Below are positions 32,614 through 42,213 of a stretch of 64,000 nt of DNA, piece by piece. The position numbers were made by a program, and so were the translations under genes. The notes below the pieces were generated by a model. It did not search any database. It was not told the origin of the DNA and saw only the letters and a program-made list of their open reading frames with translations. Source of the DNA: Bacteroidaceae bacterium (GTDB lineage Bacteria; Bacteroidota; Bacteroidia; Bacteroidales; Muribaculaceae); NCBI GenBank assembly GCA_021768245.1, contig JAETNO010000002.1:124001-188000 (forward strand), in the 5' to 3' direction. Position 1 is the first letter of the stretch. Each line of letters opens with the position of its first letter.

Positions 32614-32786
32614 GCAATCCTGTAAAGGAACCACACGAAAGCGAGGGCAAAAAGGGTATAGATTACCGCACTCCTGAGAAAGAGGCTCCATCGTTTTGTC
32701 TTCCGTCCTGACATGTAGGTGTAGAGGCCTCCGCCAATAATGCCGAAACCTATGCAGTAAAATATCCAAAAGCCGACGCTTCCCAT
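32610..32786 (-). CDS. Small 58-aa membrane protein
   Basis: A frame with ATG at 32784-32786 and TAA at 32610-32612. The product begins MGSVGFWIFYCIGFGIIGGG, continues LYTYMSGRKTKRWSLFLRSA and ends VIYTLFALAFVWFLYRIA: two hydrophobic helices joined by a strongly basic loop. This pattern and the tight fit to the rlmH 3' end (4-bp convergent overlap) support a real gene of unknown function. It is 37 bp upstream of ddl stop on the same strand side, in a gap that would otherwise be empty. Below the length most gene callers keep. Confidence 0.6.
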   Translation of the reverse strand: MGSVGFWIFYCIGFGIIGGGLYTYMSGRKTKRWSLFLRSAVIYTLFALAFVWFLYRIA

Positions 32787-32823
32787 TGATTTCCGAATAA
32801 TGTATAATGGTTAAAATATTCCG

Positions 32824-34026
32824 TTATTTTCCCGAGGGCGATTTAGCTCCCTTGATTCCGCCTTTCACTCCTCCTGACATCGAAAAGATGTTCTGGTCGT
32901 AGCTTACGGTTTTCAAAGCCTGTTCGCGCTTGCGTTTCAGGGCGAGCTGCACGAGTTTGTCCATAAGCTTGTCGAAACCAAGGCCGGTAGCTTCCCATAG
33001 GTAGAATGAGAGCGAGCCCGGAATCGTATTGATTTCATTGACGAAAATTTCTTTTGAATCATCGTCGATTATAAAGTCTATACGGCTGACGCCATGGCAG
33101 CTCAATGCCCGGAATGTCTCTCCGGCGAGATATTGAATCCTCTCGGTCATGTCGGCAGGAAGCTCTGCCGGAATTCGTTTCTGTGATGCCTGCATGCCCT
33201 TGGCCCCCTTGGTGCCACCCATATATTTATCTTCATAAGAAAGGATTTCGGCACTTTTGATGGGCTCTTCAAGGACTGATGACTGATATTCGTCGCAGTC
33301 GCCAAGCACCGAGCAGTTAATCTCTTTCAGATTGTCGACCATATGTTCGACGATTATACGGGAGGTGTATTTCTGAGCGTTGTCGACCTTTTCGATAAGC
33401 TGTCGCCTGTCGGCGGCGCGGCCTATGCCGACACTTGAGCCGAGATTCGCCGGCTTGACGATTACGGGATAGCCGATTTTTTCTTCAATCTTTGCTATGA
33501 GCTCATCACGTTTGGCAAACCACTGTTTGTCGGTGAACCAGATATAGTCTATGACCGGTATGCCGGACTCGCGTAGAATCATTTTCATGGTTATCTTGTC
33601 CATGCCATTGGCGCTTGCAAGGGTGTTGCAACCCGCATACGGGATGCCGATAGTCTCAAGGACTCCTTCGAAGATACCGTCCTCAACATTCGAACCGTGG
33701 AGCACCGGTATGACTACGTCGAGGGTCGTAACAGGTCCTTTAGGACCGAAAATCCCGGATGGCTGCGCGCGGTAGAGATTATAATCGCCGTAGACAGGAC
33801 GCATGAACACCTCTGTGCACTTTGAAAGGAGCGTAGGGATGTCGCGGTAGTTGGCCACGTCGAAGAGAGCTTCGCCTGTATAGAATTTACCTTGTTTGGT
33901 TATATATATAGGTGTGACGTCGTACTTGTCACGATTGATGGCATGCATAGCCTGGGATGCGGATATGACCGAGATTTCATGCTCGGTAGACCGCCCTCCG
34001 AAAAAGACTCCGATGTTGGTTTTCAT
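32824..34026 (-). CDS. ddl: D-alanine--D-alanine ligase
   Basis: 400 aa. Ddl joins two D-Ala for peptidoglycan; the product is used by MurF, encoded just upstream. ATP-grasp features: GGRSTEHEISVISA near the start, VVIPVLHGSNVEDGIFEGVLE, PVIVKPANLGSSVGIGRA, and RIDFIIDDDSKEIFVNEINTIPGSLSFYLW with the metal-binding Glu/Asn. The C-terminal 35 residues (KRKREQALKTVSYDQNIFSM, then GGVKGGIKGAKS) extend beyond the usual end and look disordered. Last gene of hydrolase-murF-ddl. Confidence 0.95.
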   Translation of the reverse strand: MKTNIGVFFGGRSTEHEISVISASQAMHAINRDKYDVTPIYITKQGKFYTGEALFDVANYRDIPTLLSKCTEVFMRPVYGDYNLYRAQPSGIFGPKGPVTTLDVVIPVLHGSNVEDGIFEGVLETIGIPYAGCNTLASANGMDKITMKMILRESGIPVIDYIWFTDKQWFAKRDELIAKIEEKIGYPVIVKPANLGSSVGIGRAADRRQLIEKVDNAQKYTSRIIVEHMVDNLKEINCSVLGDCDEYQSSVLEEPIKSAEILSYEDKYMGGTKGAKGMQASQKRIPAELPADMTERIQYLAGETFRALSCHGVSRIDFIIDDDSKEIFVNEINTIPGSLSFYLWEATGLGFDKLMDKLVQLALKRKREQALKTVSYDQNIFSMSGGVKGGIKGAKSPSGK

Positions 34027-34072
34027 TTGAGTTACTTATGATGTTTTTATATGCGTTGTTCAGTGGATTCGT

Positions 34073-35659
34073 TTATTTGAAAGTATCAGGAAGGTCATTC
34101 TCATAGAGGACTGTGTCACCTGATTTCAAAACAGTGGCGAGGTATTGCTGGGCTTCGTTAAAACTGTCGACCTTATGCAGCTTAAGACTGCTGCTACCGA
34201 CGCTTTCTATTCCTGCCACAATCGCATCGCGGTTGTATTCTCCTACGATTATGGCAATGTCGGCCGAAACGGCGATTCTTTTCCCGAAAACTTCGTTGAG
34301 TTCCGCCTGACGCTCCCCAAGCTCAATCATGCCCGGGGTCACAATGATACGGCGCCCGGAGTTCATCATCTTGAGTACGTCGAGTGCCATTTTCGAACCG
34401 GTGGGATTGGAGTTGAAAGCGTCGTCGATGATTGTGACACCTCCGGCGGTACGTTTCATGTTGAGACGGTGTTCAACTTGCTCTATGTTGGCAATCGCAT
34501 ATCTGATTTTTTCAACAGGAACTTCAAGTTTCAGTGCGACTATTATGGCTGCCAACAAGTTGGATACATTACACTCGCCGACGAGTTTAGTGGAGAAATC
34601 CATACGCTCTCCTTCAGGAGTGACAACGGTAAAAGATGTTCCGTCAGGGCTATATGTAATATCTTCTGCCGTGTAATTGGCCGCACCCTTTTCGGAGACT
34701 GCATAACGCACACATTCCACATTCGAGACAGGACGGTTGGCTATGTAGGGGAAATCATCGTTGACAATCGCGATGCCGTCTGAGGGGAGAGAGTCGATAA
34801 GTTCGAATTTAGTACGCTGTACGTTTTCAATCGACTTGAATGATTCGAGATGCTGTTCGCCGACCGCTGTGACTATCCCGATTTCGGGATGGACAAGGTC
34901 ACAAATCTCCTTTATATCCCCAATCTGTTTGGCCCCCATCTCCACAATGAACACTTCATTGTAAGGCTTCAGGTATTCACGGATTGTACGTATGACGCCT
35001 AAAGTGGTGTTGAAACTCCCGGGAGTCATCATGACGTCATATTTCTCGGAAAGTATGCGATTGAGATAGTGCTTTGTGCTTGTCTTTCCGTAGCTCCCGG
35101 TCACCCCTATGATTTTAAGGTCTGGCATTGAGCGAAGGATACGCTCGGCGTCCTTGTAGTATTTCCCGTTTATGTGCTTCTCTACCGGTTTCAGCAGCCA
35201 GTTCGCCAACATTGTGAATACATGGGAGAAACAATAGATAAGGAGTGCGGTGACCGCGACTATGTCAAGCGAGTAATCTTTTGAAAGGCAAATCCACACT
35301 GTGGCACCAATAATCAGGATTGCCATAAGTGCCATCACACAGAATATGCGTGTGGCACGTTTGGTCATTACCAACGGTTTCTTGTATTTCTTTCCCGCAA
35401 GATTGAATATGTCGACTATTGATACTATCGCTACGAGCCCTATTGTAATCATCGGGATTGTCAGGGTGGAGAGTGAGGCGAGGGCAGCGGCTCCTGTGAC
35501 AAGTCGCATAGTCGATGTAGTGTCCTGCGAAGCTGTCAGCCAACGTGAATAGCGCTCATTGCGGTAGGAGTTTTGCTGGAGCATCATCAGGTCGCGCTTG
35601 AATTCGAAATAGACTGTGGCTAGAGCCAGGATGATGGCTATTATATTGCAGATTAGCAT
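34073..35659 (-). CDS. murF: MurF-type Mur ligase with N-terminal membrane domain
   Basis: 528 aa. MurF adds D-Ala-D-Ala to UDP-MurNAc-tripeptide. The first 165 residues hold about five membrane helices (MLICNIIAIILALATVYFEF, SLSTLTIPMITIGLVAIVSI and further), which classical 450-aa MurF enzymes lack. The ligase starts with ATP loop GVTGSYGKTSTKHYL. EVFIVEMGAKQIGDI, GIVTAVGEQHLESF and IIDDAFNSNPTGSKMALDVL follow, all MurF-like. The ddl gene 46 bp downstream supports the MurF assignment. A membrane-linked Mur ligase of other specificity is the main alternative. Confidence 0.85.
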   Translation of the reverse strand: MLICNIIAIILALATVYFEFKRDLMMLQQNSYRNERYSRWLTASQDTTSTMRLVTGAAALASLSTLTIPMITIGLVAIVSIVDIFNLAGKKYKKPLVMTKRATRIFCVMALMAILIIGATVWICLSKDYSLDIVAVTALLIYCFSHVFTMLANWLLKPVEKHINGKYYKDAERILRSMPDLKIIGVTGSYGKTSTKHYLNRILSEKYDVMMTPGSFNTTLGVIRTIREYLKPYNEVFIVEMGAKQIGDIKEICDLVHPEIGIVTAVGEQHLESFKSIENVQRTKFELIDSLPSDGIAIVNDDFPYIANRPVSNVECVRYAVSEKGAANYTAEDITYSPDGTSFTVVTPEGERMDFSTKLVGECNVSNLLAAIIVALKLEVPVEKIRYAIANIEQVEHRLNMKRTAGGVTIIDDAFNSNPTGSKMALDVLKMMNSGRRIIVTPGMIELGERQAELNEVFGKRIAVSADIAIIVGEYNRDAIVAGIESVGSSSLKLHKVDSFNEAQQYLATVLKSGDTVLYENDLPDTFK

Positions 35660-35683
35660 AGTTGAAGAGTCGTATGTTGAATT

Positions 35684-36481
35684 TTATTGGTTCTTTGCTT
35701 CTGTAGTAGCGGCATTGTCAGAGAGATAACTCCTGAGCACGGCGGCGAATTGCATCGGGTTGTCGAGGAAAGAATAGTGTCCGCAAGCGGCAAAAGCTAC
35801 AAGGCCCGCATCGGGTATCAGCTTTTCCATTTTACGGGCGTCGGAAATGGGTGTGGCCGTATCATTCTCTCCCCATATGAGTAGAGTGGGGGCTTTTATC
35901 ATCGGTAGGCGGTCGGAAAGGTCCTCATTGACTACTTTTGACAGTATGCGGCGCATCATCGGGGAGGCTGAAGCGTAGTCGCTCGACCCGGCCTTGGCTC
36001 TGCGGGCATCAAGACGGCGTTCGGCTTTATCCTTGCCCATGAACAGGTACATGAGCCTCTTGACGGTTTTAAATGAATATACTTTCCAGTAATATTTGAT
36101 GGAACGCTTCGGCTTTATACCTGCGGCGTCAACGAGGATGAGTTTGTCGACCGGGTTGCGCGAGGAGTATAGGATTCCGACGCGCCCTCCAAAGGAATGA
36201 CCGAGGAGCGAGGGTCTTTCAACTCCGAGAGTCTTAATGAGTTCCTCGATGAGTCCGGTATATTCTTCGACGCCCCATACGCTTGACGGCTCAGCAGACT
36301 GTCCGAATCCAGGAAAATCGACATTAATGACCCTATATCCACACGACAGTGCGATTTTCTCGATTGATGCGAGGGTAGTGTGGTCGCAACCCCAGCCGTG
36401 CATCAATATGATGGCGGAAGTGCCGTTTCCCGAATCGGTATAGTGCAGGCGTTGATTGTCGATTGAAATCTCTTTATCCAT
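35684..36481 (-). CDS. Alpha/beta hydrolase
   Basis: 265 aa. The fold is plain: oxyanion region LMHGWGCDHTTL, nucleophile elbow GHSFGGRVGIL (Ser at about 94), LLIWGENDTATPISDARKM with the acid Asp, and the catalytic His in ACGHYSFLDNP. Substrate unknown. First gene of an operon with murF and ddl (24 bp to murF), so a role linked to cell-envelope metabolism is possible but unproven. No signal peptide, so it is cytoplasmic. Confidence 0.9.
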   Translation of the reverse strand: MDKEISIDNQRLHYTDSGNGTSAIILMHGWGCDHTTLASIEKIALSCGYRVINVDFPGFGQSAEPSSVWGVEEYTGLIEELIKTLGVERPSLLGHSFGGRVGILYSSRNPVDKLILVDAAGIKPKRSIKYYWKVYSFKTVKRLMYLFMGKDKAERRLDARRAKAGSSDYASASPMMRRILSKVVNEDLSDRLPMIKAPTLLIWGENDTATPISDARKMEKLIPDAGLVAFAACGHYSFLDNPMQFAAVLRSYLSDNAATTEAKNQ

Positions 36482-36498
36482 CTTTTTTAATTGACCTA

Positions 36499-36531
36499 CA
36501 AAATTATGAAAAACCGTTGGAATAATGCAAA
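36499..36531 (-). promoter_or_regulatory. Bacteroidota promoter (TTTG-N21-TAATTTTG) of the hydrolase-murF-ddl operon
   Basis: On the minus strand TTTG (36528-36531) and TAATTTTG (36499-36506) are separated by 21 nt. The start codon lies 18 nt beyond the -7 box. Divergent from the efflux promoter 16 bp away. Confidence 0.72.
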
Positions 36532-36546
36532 CGGCTGTTTAAAAAG

Positions 36547-36578
36547 TTTGTCGTGTTGGCAAATGATTCGTAATTTTG
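36547..36578 (+). promoter_or_regulatory. Bacteroidota promoter (TTTG-N20-TAATTTTG) of the efflux operon
   Basis: TTTG at 36547-36550 and TAATTTTG at 36571-36578 with a 20-nt spacer. The leader to the adaptor ATG at 36693 is about 110 nt and AT-rich. Confidence 0.72.
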
Positions 36579-36692
36579 CAATCAATTAGCGGAATTTGGT
36601 AATGGCAGATGTTTGATTAGTGACTAATTTTGCATATCATTATTGAATTCATTGATTACTATTACTTAAAATTATATTCTGTTTGTTCGATT

Positions 36693-37823
36693 ATGAGATT
36701 AAAAGACTCTATAAAAGCCTTCCCGTCTCTGATATTGGCAGGAGCATTGGTTTCTTGTGCACATAATCATTCCGAAAATCATGAAGAAAAGGCCGAGGGC
36801 CATGACCATCACGATGATATAGTCATGTCGGTGGCTGATGCCTCACGTTTCGGAGTCGGGGTTGAGGCTATCCGGCGGGCGCCCTTTTCCGATGTTGTAA
36901 AAGTATTCGGGGAAATTCTTCCCGCCTCTTCTGACCAGGCTGTAGTCAGCGCTCCTACTTCAGGGATTGTCACTCTCGCAAAATCCACTGAACTTGGCGA
37001 AAAAGTGTCACGAGGTCAGCTTATAGCTACAATCTCTTCATCAGGCATGGTTGGAGGTGATGCCAATAAATCGGCCAGGACTGCCATGGAATCGGCCAAG
37101 CGTGAACTTGACCGCCTTGAGCCTTTATTGAAAGACGGAATTGTCACCAAGAAGGACTATAATGAGGCTCTTGCCGCTTATGAAGCGGCTAAAAGTGCCT
37201 ACAGTCCGGCAGCCGCTTCCGGCAGGGCTGTGGCAGGCATATCGGGCGTTATTTCAAACCTTCTGGTTAATGATGGCGGGTATGTTGATGCCGGACAGCC
37301 GATTGCCACGGTGGCGAGCAGTTCACGTCTCACGCTCAAGGCCCTTTTGCCTGCCCGCTATGTGGATTTCCTTCCTCAGATTTCATGTGCTAATATAAAG
37401 GCCGCCAATAGCGAAATATTTATCGAACTCGGTAACCGCAACGGGAAACTGCTTTCATCATCTGCATCGAGCGGTAGCACTACGCCGGGATATATACCGG
37501 TATATTTCAGTTTTGATAATCACGGAGATGTCGTGCCTGGGACTCCTGCTGAAATTTATCTTACGGGAACCGCCAAAAACGAGGCCGTGTCAGTGCCTCT
37601 TTGCGCAATCTCCGAACAGCAGGGCGAAAAGTTCGTGTATATACGTGTGGACGACCATGCCTATAGGAAACAAAACGTGAAGACAGGCCGCAGCGACGGC
37701 AATAGGGTTGAGATTTTATCCGGTGTCAATGTCGGTGATTCCGTGGTGACGAAGGGGAGCACTTTCGTCAGATTGGCTGAGACTTCCACTGTAGTGCCCG
37801 AAGGACACTCCCATTCACATTAA
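36693..37823 (+). CDS. RND efflux periplasmic adaptor, His-rich lipoprotein (CusB/CzcB-like)
   Basis: 376 aa from the ATG at 36693. An earlier frame start at 36630 would put 21 extra residues before a perfect lipoprotein signal, so the later ATG is chosen. The signal MRLKDSIKAFPSLILAGALVSC gives Cys22 lipidation. The mature N-terminus (AHNHSENHEEKAEGHDHHDD) and the last residues (EGHSHSH) are His-rich and should bind metal ions such as Zn, Co, Ni or Cu. The barrel/lipoyl region APTSGIVTLAKSTELGEKVS and the hairpin RELDRLEPLLKDGIVTKKDY are typical adaptor blocks. It links the inner-membrane pump encoded next to the outer-membrane channel. Confidence 0.9.
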   Translation: MRLKDSIKAFPSLILAGALVSCAHNHSENHEEKAEGHDHHDDIVMSVADASRFGVGVEAIRRAPFSDVVKVFGEILPASSDQAVVSAPTSGIVTLAKSTELGEKVSRGQLIATISSSGMVGGDANKSARTAMESAKRELDRLEPLLKDGIVTKKDYNEALAAYEAAKSAYSPAAASGRAVAGISGVISNLLVNDGGYVDAGQPIATVASSSRLTLKALLPARYVDFLPQISCANIKAANSEIFIELGNRNGKLLSSSASSGSTTPGYIPVYFSFDNHGDVVPGTPAEIYLTGTAKNEAVSVPLCAISEQQGEKFVYIRVDDHAYRKQNVKTGRSDGNRVEILSGVNVGDSVVTKGSTFVRLAETSTVVPEGHSHSH

Positions 37824-37849
37824 CACGATTCATAACGATTGGATAAACT

Positions 37850-40800
37850 ATGCTGAACAGGATAATAAAATTCTCGCTCGACAATCGTATTGCTGTAATC
37901 GTGCTGTCAATCGTACTGCTCGTCTACGGTATGATTGTTCTTTTGCGTACAGAGGTCGATATTTTTCCTGACCTCAACGCTCCGACCGTTGTTGTCATGA
38001 CCGAAGCCCCGGGAATGACTCCCGAGGAGATTGAGAAAGTGATAACATATCCGGTTGAGACCGCTGTCAATGGCGCTACGGGCGTAAGACGTGTGCGCTC
38101 GTCGTCGGCAGCTGGATTCTCTTCCATATGGGTTGAATTCGATTGGGGGACCGATGTCTACCGCGCCCGTCAGATAGTGGCTGAGAAACTTTCGGAAATA
38201 GAGGGGGATTTGCCTCCGGGCGTCGGGAAACCAACTCTCGGGCCTCAGTCGTCAATACTTGGTGAGATACTGATTATCGGGCTGACGTCCGATTCAATAA
38301 CCACTCAGGAAGAACTGCGTACTATAGCTGACCGACAGATTCGCCCACGTCTGCTTTCGCTGTCAGGAGTGTCGTCCGTATCTGTCATTGGTGGTGACGC
38401 GAAGGAATATCAATTGCTTCTGTCGCCGGCGGCCTTGCAACAGTTTGGTGTGTCACTGCAACAAGTGAGGGATGCTGTGTCACAGATGAATTCAAACGCG
38501 TCGGGAGGCGTCATATATGAATACGGGAACGAATATCTGATAAAGGGTGACATTTCCACCAATAATCTCGATGCATTATCGAACACTCTTATACTAAACT
38601 CTCCTCAAGGTCCGGTTTTGCTGAGGGATGTGGCGGAGATAAAGGTGGGAGCCTCCGAACCGAGATTGGGCACTGCTTCGGTTAAAGGGGTGCCGGCTGT
38701 ACTCCTTACTGTCACGAAACAACCTGGTGCCGGCACTATCAATCTTACTGATGAAATCGAGGACTGTCTTGCTTCCTTGAAATCCACGATGCCATCGGAT
38801 GTGAATGTAAACACAGATATATTCCGTCAGGCTGATTTCATAGATACTTCTATAAGCAATCTGCAGGAGTCGCTTTTCGTTGGCGCTATTTTTGTGATTG
38901 TGGTGCTTTTCTTCTTCCTGATGAACTTGCGCACCACATTGATATCTCTTGTGGCTCTTCCTATGTCGATAATAGTTACCGTACTCGTGCTTGACCTATT
39001 GGGTATGACTATAAATACCATGAGCCTTGGCGGTATCGCCATCGCTATCGGTTCTCTTGTCGATGATGCCATAGTGGATGTAGAGAATGTATATAAACGG
39101 TTGCGCGAACGTCACCGGAACGGAGAGTCAGTGATAAAAATAGTCTATGATGCATCAAAGGAGGTGAGATTGCCAATATTTAATTCCTCCTTGATTATCA
39201 TGGCAAGCTTCCTGCCGCTCTTTTTCCTTAGCGGGATGGAGGGAAAGATGCTGAAACCATTAGGCATATCCTTTATTGTGGCCCTTATCGCTTCGACTAT
39301 AGTCGCCCTCACTGTCACCCCGGTGCTATGTTCCTATCTTTTAGGTAGTAAGAAGGCTATGCAGACGCTTGAAAAAGAGCCTAAATTTACCGTATGGTTG
39401 CGCAAGGCATATAGCCGTGGCCTGTCATGGTCATTCGGGCATGCACGTATGGTATTCATTGCCACCGGGATTGCATTTGCAATAGCAATCGGCATCTTCT
39501 TCACTCTCGGGCGGAGTTTCCTTCCTCCATTTAATGAAGGTTCGCTAACGATAAATGTCAGTACCTTGCCTGGAATATCTCTTGAGGAGAGTGACAGGCT
39601 TGGACGGGAGGCTGAGAAAATCATCCTTTCAATGCCGGAAATCTCCTTGACCGCACGAAAGACAGGGCGCGCTGAACTCGATGAACATTCCCTCGGCGTA
39701 AATGTCTCCGAGATAGAAGCTCCCTATAAGCTCGACAACGGAAGAAGTAAAAATGAACTTCTTGCCGATCTCCGACATGAGCTCGGCCATCTTCCGGGTG
39801 TGAATGTAGAAATCGGTCAGCCTATTTCTCACCGAATAGATGCAATGCTTTCTGGGACAGAGGCTCAGATTGCAATCAAACTGTTCGGAGACGATTTATC
39901 TAAACTCTATCGGTTGGGAGGAGAAATCCGCAAGCATATTTCGGAAGTTCCGGGTGTGGTTGATGTCAACATTGAGCAGCAGGTGGAGCGTCCCCAGCTT
40001 GATATACGTCCGAAACGCGAAGTGCTGGCATATTATGGTATTCCCATGAATCAATTCGCCGATTTTATAAATGTGGCTCTCGCAGGAGAAAAAGTGTCGC
40101 AGGTATATGAAAACGGCTATCCTTACGATATGACTCTCCGCATGGCTCCATCGGCCCGAAGCTCGATTGAAGATATAAAGAATTTATCCATTGATACTTC
40201 GAAGGGAAGAGTGCCGTTGAGTGAAGTGGCTGAAGTTGTCTCGGCGACAGGCCCTAATACAATCAACCGCGAAAACGTGAGCAGGCGAATCGTTATATCT
40301 GCCAATGTTTCTGACCGAGACTTGCGTGGGACGGTCAATGATGTCCGCTCTGAGATAGAAAGCAATGTCAAGCTGCCCGAAGGTTATTTCATAAGCTATG
40401 GCGGTCAGTTTGAGAACGAGGCCAAGGCATCGGCTACGCTTGCAATCGTATCGGTGATATCGCTTATAATAATTTTCCTCCTGCTATATGGCCAGTTCCA
40501 CAGCATCCCGCAATCATTGATTATCCTTCTGAATATGCCTTTGGCAGTTATAGGTGGCGTCATATTGCTGAGATTTACTACAGGCGAACTCAATATTCCA
40601 GCCATAATCGGTTTTATATCCCTTCTTGGCATCAGCACTCGCAACGGCATGTTGCTCATGTCGCGCTATGACCATCTGCGTCAGGAGGGAAGCGGATTGA
40701 TGGAGCGAATAATGCACGGTTCTGCCGACCGTCTCAATCCTATACTTATGACCGCTCTAAGTTCGGCCTTGGCCCTGATACCTCTTGCCGTCAATGGAGA

Positions 40801-40936
40801 CAAGCCGGGCAATGAGATTCAGTCTCCGCTTGCGATTGTGATACTCGGAGGTCTTCTGACTTCTACGGTGCTTAATGTATTTATAGTCCCGCTGGTATAT
40901 TTCCATGTCTTTAAAAAGAAAGAAAAGCAATCATAA
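37850..40936 (+). CDS. Heavy-metal-efflux-type RND transporter (CusA/CzcA-like)
   Basis: 1028 aa. A proton-driven inner-membrane pump for metal ions or drugs. It starts with MLNRIIKFSLDNRIAVIVLS; then LRTEVDIFPDLNAPTVVVMT and EVEKVITYPVE-type blocks (EEIEKVITYPVETAVNGA) are typical of the heavy-metal subgroup. Twelve membrane helices in two halves are visible, with the charged fourth-helix region IAIAIGSLVDDAIVDVENVY, and FGDDLSKLYRLGGEIRKHIS in the second periplasmic half. With the His-rich adaptor, metal export is the best guess; the exact ion cannot be read. Confidence 0.93.
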   Translation: MLNRIIKFSLDNRIAVIVLSIVLLVYGMIVLLRTEVDIFPDLNAPTVVVMTEAPGMTPEEIEKVITYPVETAVNGATGVRRVRSSSAAGFSSIWVEFDWGTDVYRARQIVAEKLSEIEGDLPPGVGKPTLGPQSSILGEILIIGLTSDSITTQEELRTIADRQIRPRLLSLSGVSSVSVIGGDAKEYQLLLSPAALQQFGVSLQQVRDAVSQMNSNASGGVIYEYGNEYLIKGDISTNNLDALSNTLILNSPQGPVLLRDVAEIKVGASEPRLGTASVKGVPAVLLTVTKQPGAGTINLTDEIEDCLASLKSTMPSDVNVNTDIFRQADFIDTSISNLQESLFVGAIFVIVVLFFFLMNLRTTLISLVALPMSIIVTVLVLDLLGMTINTMSLGGIAIAIGSLVDDAIVDVENVYKRLRERHRNGESVIKIVYDASKEVRLPIFNSSLIIMASFLPLFFLSGMEGKMLKPLGISFIVALIASTIVALTVTPVLCSYLLGSKKAMQTLEKEPKFTVWLRKAYSRGLSWSFGHARMVFIATGIAFAIAIGIFFTLGRSFLPPFNEGSLTINVSTLPGISLEESDRLGREAEKIILSMPEISLTARKTGRAELDEHSLGVNVSEIEAPYKLDNGRSKNELLADLRHELGHLPGVNVEIGQPISHRIDAMLSGTEAQIAIKLFGDDLSKLYRLGGEIRKHISEVPGVVDVNIEQQVERPQLDIRPKREVLAYYGIPMNQFADFINVALAGEKVSQVYENGYPYDMTLRMAPSARSSIEDIKNLSIDTSKGRVPLSEVAEVVSATGPNTINRENVSRRIVISANVSDRDLRGTVNDVRSEIESNVKLPEGYFISYGGQFENEAKASATLAIVSVISLIIIFLLLYGQFHSIPQSLIILLNMPLAVIGGVILLRFTTGELNIPAIIGFISLLGISTRNGMLLMSRYDHLRQEGSGLMERIMHGSADRLNPILMTALSSALALIPLAVNGDKPGNEIQSPLAIVILGGLLTSTVLNVFIVPLVYFHVFKKKEKQS

Positions 40937-40963
40937 TAACTCAAAAATCAACAATATAATTCT

Positions 40964-42142
40964 ATGTTAAAGTCTCTCGGATTGACTATCCTCTCCCTTT
41001 TACCGCTAAGTGTTTGTGCATCAGATTTTGATGATGTGCTTAATACAATAGTAGGCAATAGCATTGCCATGAAATATGGTGATGCCGACAGGCAGGCGTC
41101 AATATCTGAAATGAAGGCTGACAATGCTCTTGAAGCACCTGAGGTGTCATATGAGAATCTATGGGGTGCAAAAGGGATTGGTGACAAGCGTAACTTTTCG
41201 GTCTCGCAGTCTTTTGATTGGCCCGGTATTTATATGGCACGCAGGGAGGCTATAAAGAAATCCGAGACAGCGATGCAGTTCCTAAGGGAGTCAGAGTTGC
41301 TTGATGTAAGGATGGAGGTAAGGCTATTGCTAATCGATATAATCTATGCTAAGCAGCGTCTGCAATCCACTAAGGAGATATGCGATGGTATGGCGGAACT
41401 CTCGTCTACCTTTAAGAAGGCGATGGAGGAGGAAAACGAGACCCGTCTTGATTATAATAAGGCGGTTATCGAGCGAATCACCTCAGAGCGTGAACTGAAA
41501 GCAATTGAAGGCGAATATGCCGTACTTGTTTCCTCGCTTAAGGCCTTGAACGGTGGAGCCGATGTCAATGCTTTGATTGAAAGACTCGGTGACGATTATC
41601 CAATAGTTGATTTGTCAACGCTCCGTCCGGATGCAGAGAAATTGCGTTTGAACGATCCATCGCAAGCTGCGGCTGCGGCTTCTCTTGAGGCTCAAAAGTC
41701 ATTGGTTAAAGTGGAAAACCGTTCCTTGATGCCCGGATTTACGTTAGGCTATATACACGAGTGGGAGATGGGAGATAATTTCAATGGATTTTCCGTGTCA
41801 ATGACACTTCCATTCCTGACTGGTAAGAAAAAGTTGACAGCCGCGAAGCAGCGTGTAAAGGCTATGGAGATTGAGAAAGATATGTCGCTTATAAAATTAC
41901 TTGGCGAGTTGGACGGTGAATATGAAAATGCGTGTGCGTTGCAGTCGTTGATTAAGGAATATGACGGAGTAGTGCACGACAATTCAAATATAACGCTTCT
42001 GAAAAAGGCTCTTGATGGCGGTCAGATTAATTTCCTGACCTATATGCAGGAGGTTAATTATTTCCTTGCCGCCCACCGGGACTACCATGAGACTCTATAT
42101 CGCTACAATGTTTCGCTTGCGCGTCTGCAACGCTATAATTAA
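40964..42142 (+). CDS. TolC-family outer-membrane efflux protein
   Basis: 392 aa. The signal peptide is MLKSLGLTILSLLPLSVCAS. The mature protein is almost entirely long helices in two repeats (GDADRQASISEMKADNALEA; PEVSYENLWGAKGIGDKRNF; LNDPSQAAAAASLEAQKSLV), as in TolC-type channels. It completes the adaptor-pump-channel set, 27 bp after the pump gene. It is shorter than TolC itself, which is normal for CusC/CzcC-like partners in this phylum. Confidence 0.9.
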   Translation: MLKSLGLTILSLLPLSVCASDFDDVLNTIVGNSIAMKYGDADRQASISEMKADNALEAPEVSYENLWGAKGIGDKRNFSVSQSFDWPGIYMARREAIKKSETAMQFLRESELLDVRMEVRLLLIDIIYAKQRLQSTKEICDGMAELSSTFKKAMEEENETRLDYNKAVIERITSERELKAIEGEYAVLVSSLKALNGGADVNALIERLGDDYPIVDLSTLRPDAEKLRLNDPSQAAAAASLEAQKSLVKVENRSLMPGFTLGYIHEWEMGDNFNGFSVSMTLPFLTGKKKLTAAKQRVKAMEIEKDMSLIKLLGELDGEYENACALQSLIKEYDGVVHDNSNITLLKKALDGGQINFLTYMQEVNYFLAAHRDYHETLYRYNVSLARLQRYN

Positions 42143-42213
42143 GCGGGAGATAATCCGGTTGATATCCTTATCGAGGATTCATTCTAAAGTATTTTGTCAA
42201 AGTGTGTAATACC

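Noticed and set aside
32512..32769. 85-codon minus-strand frame over the rlmH end
   Set aside because: Its frame overlaps the conserved rlmH tail. The neighbouring frame at 32610-32786 gives a far better membrane protein.
34145..34783. 212-codon plus-strand frame
   Set aside because: Antisense to the Mur ligase domain; no recognisable start region or motif.
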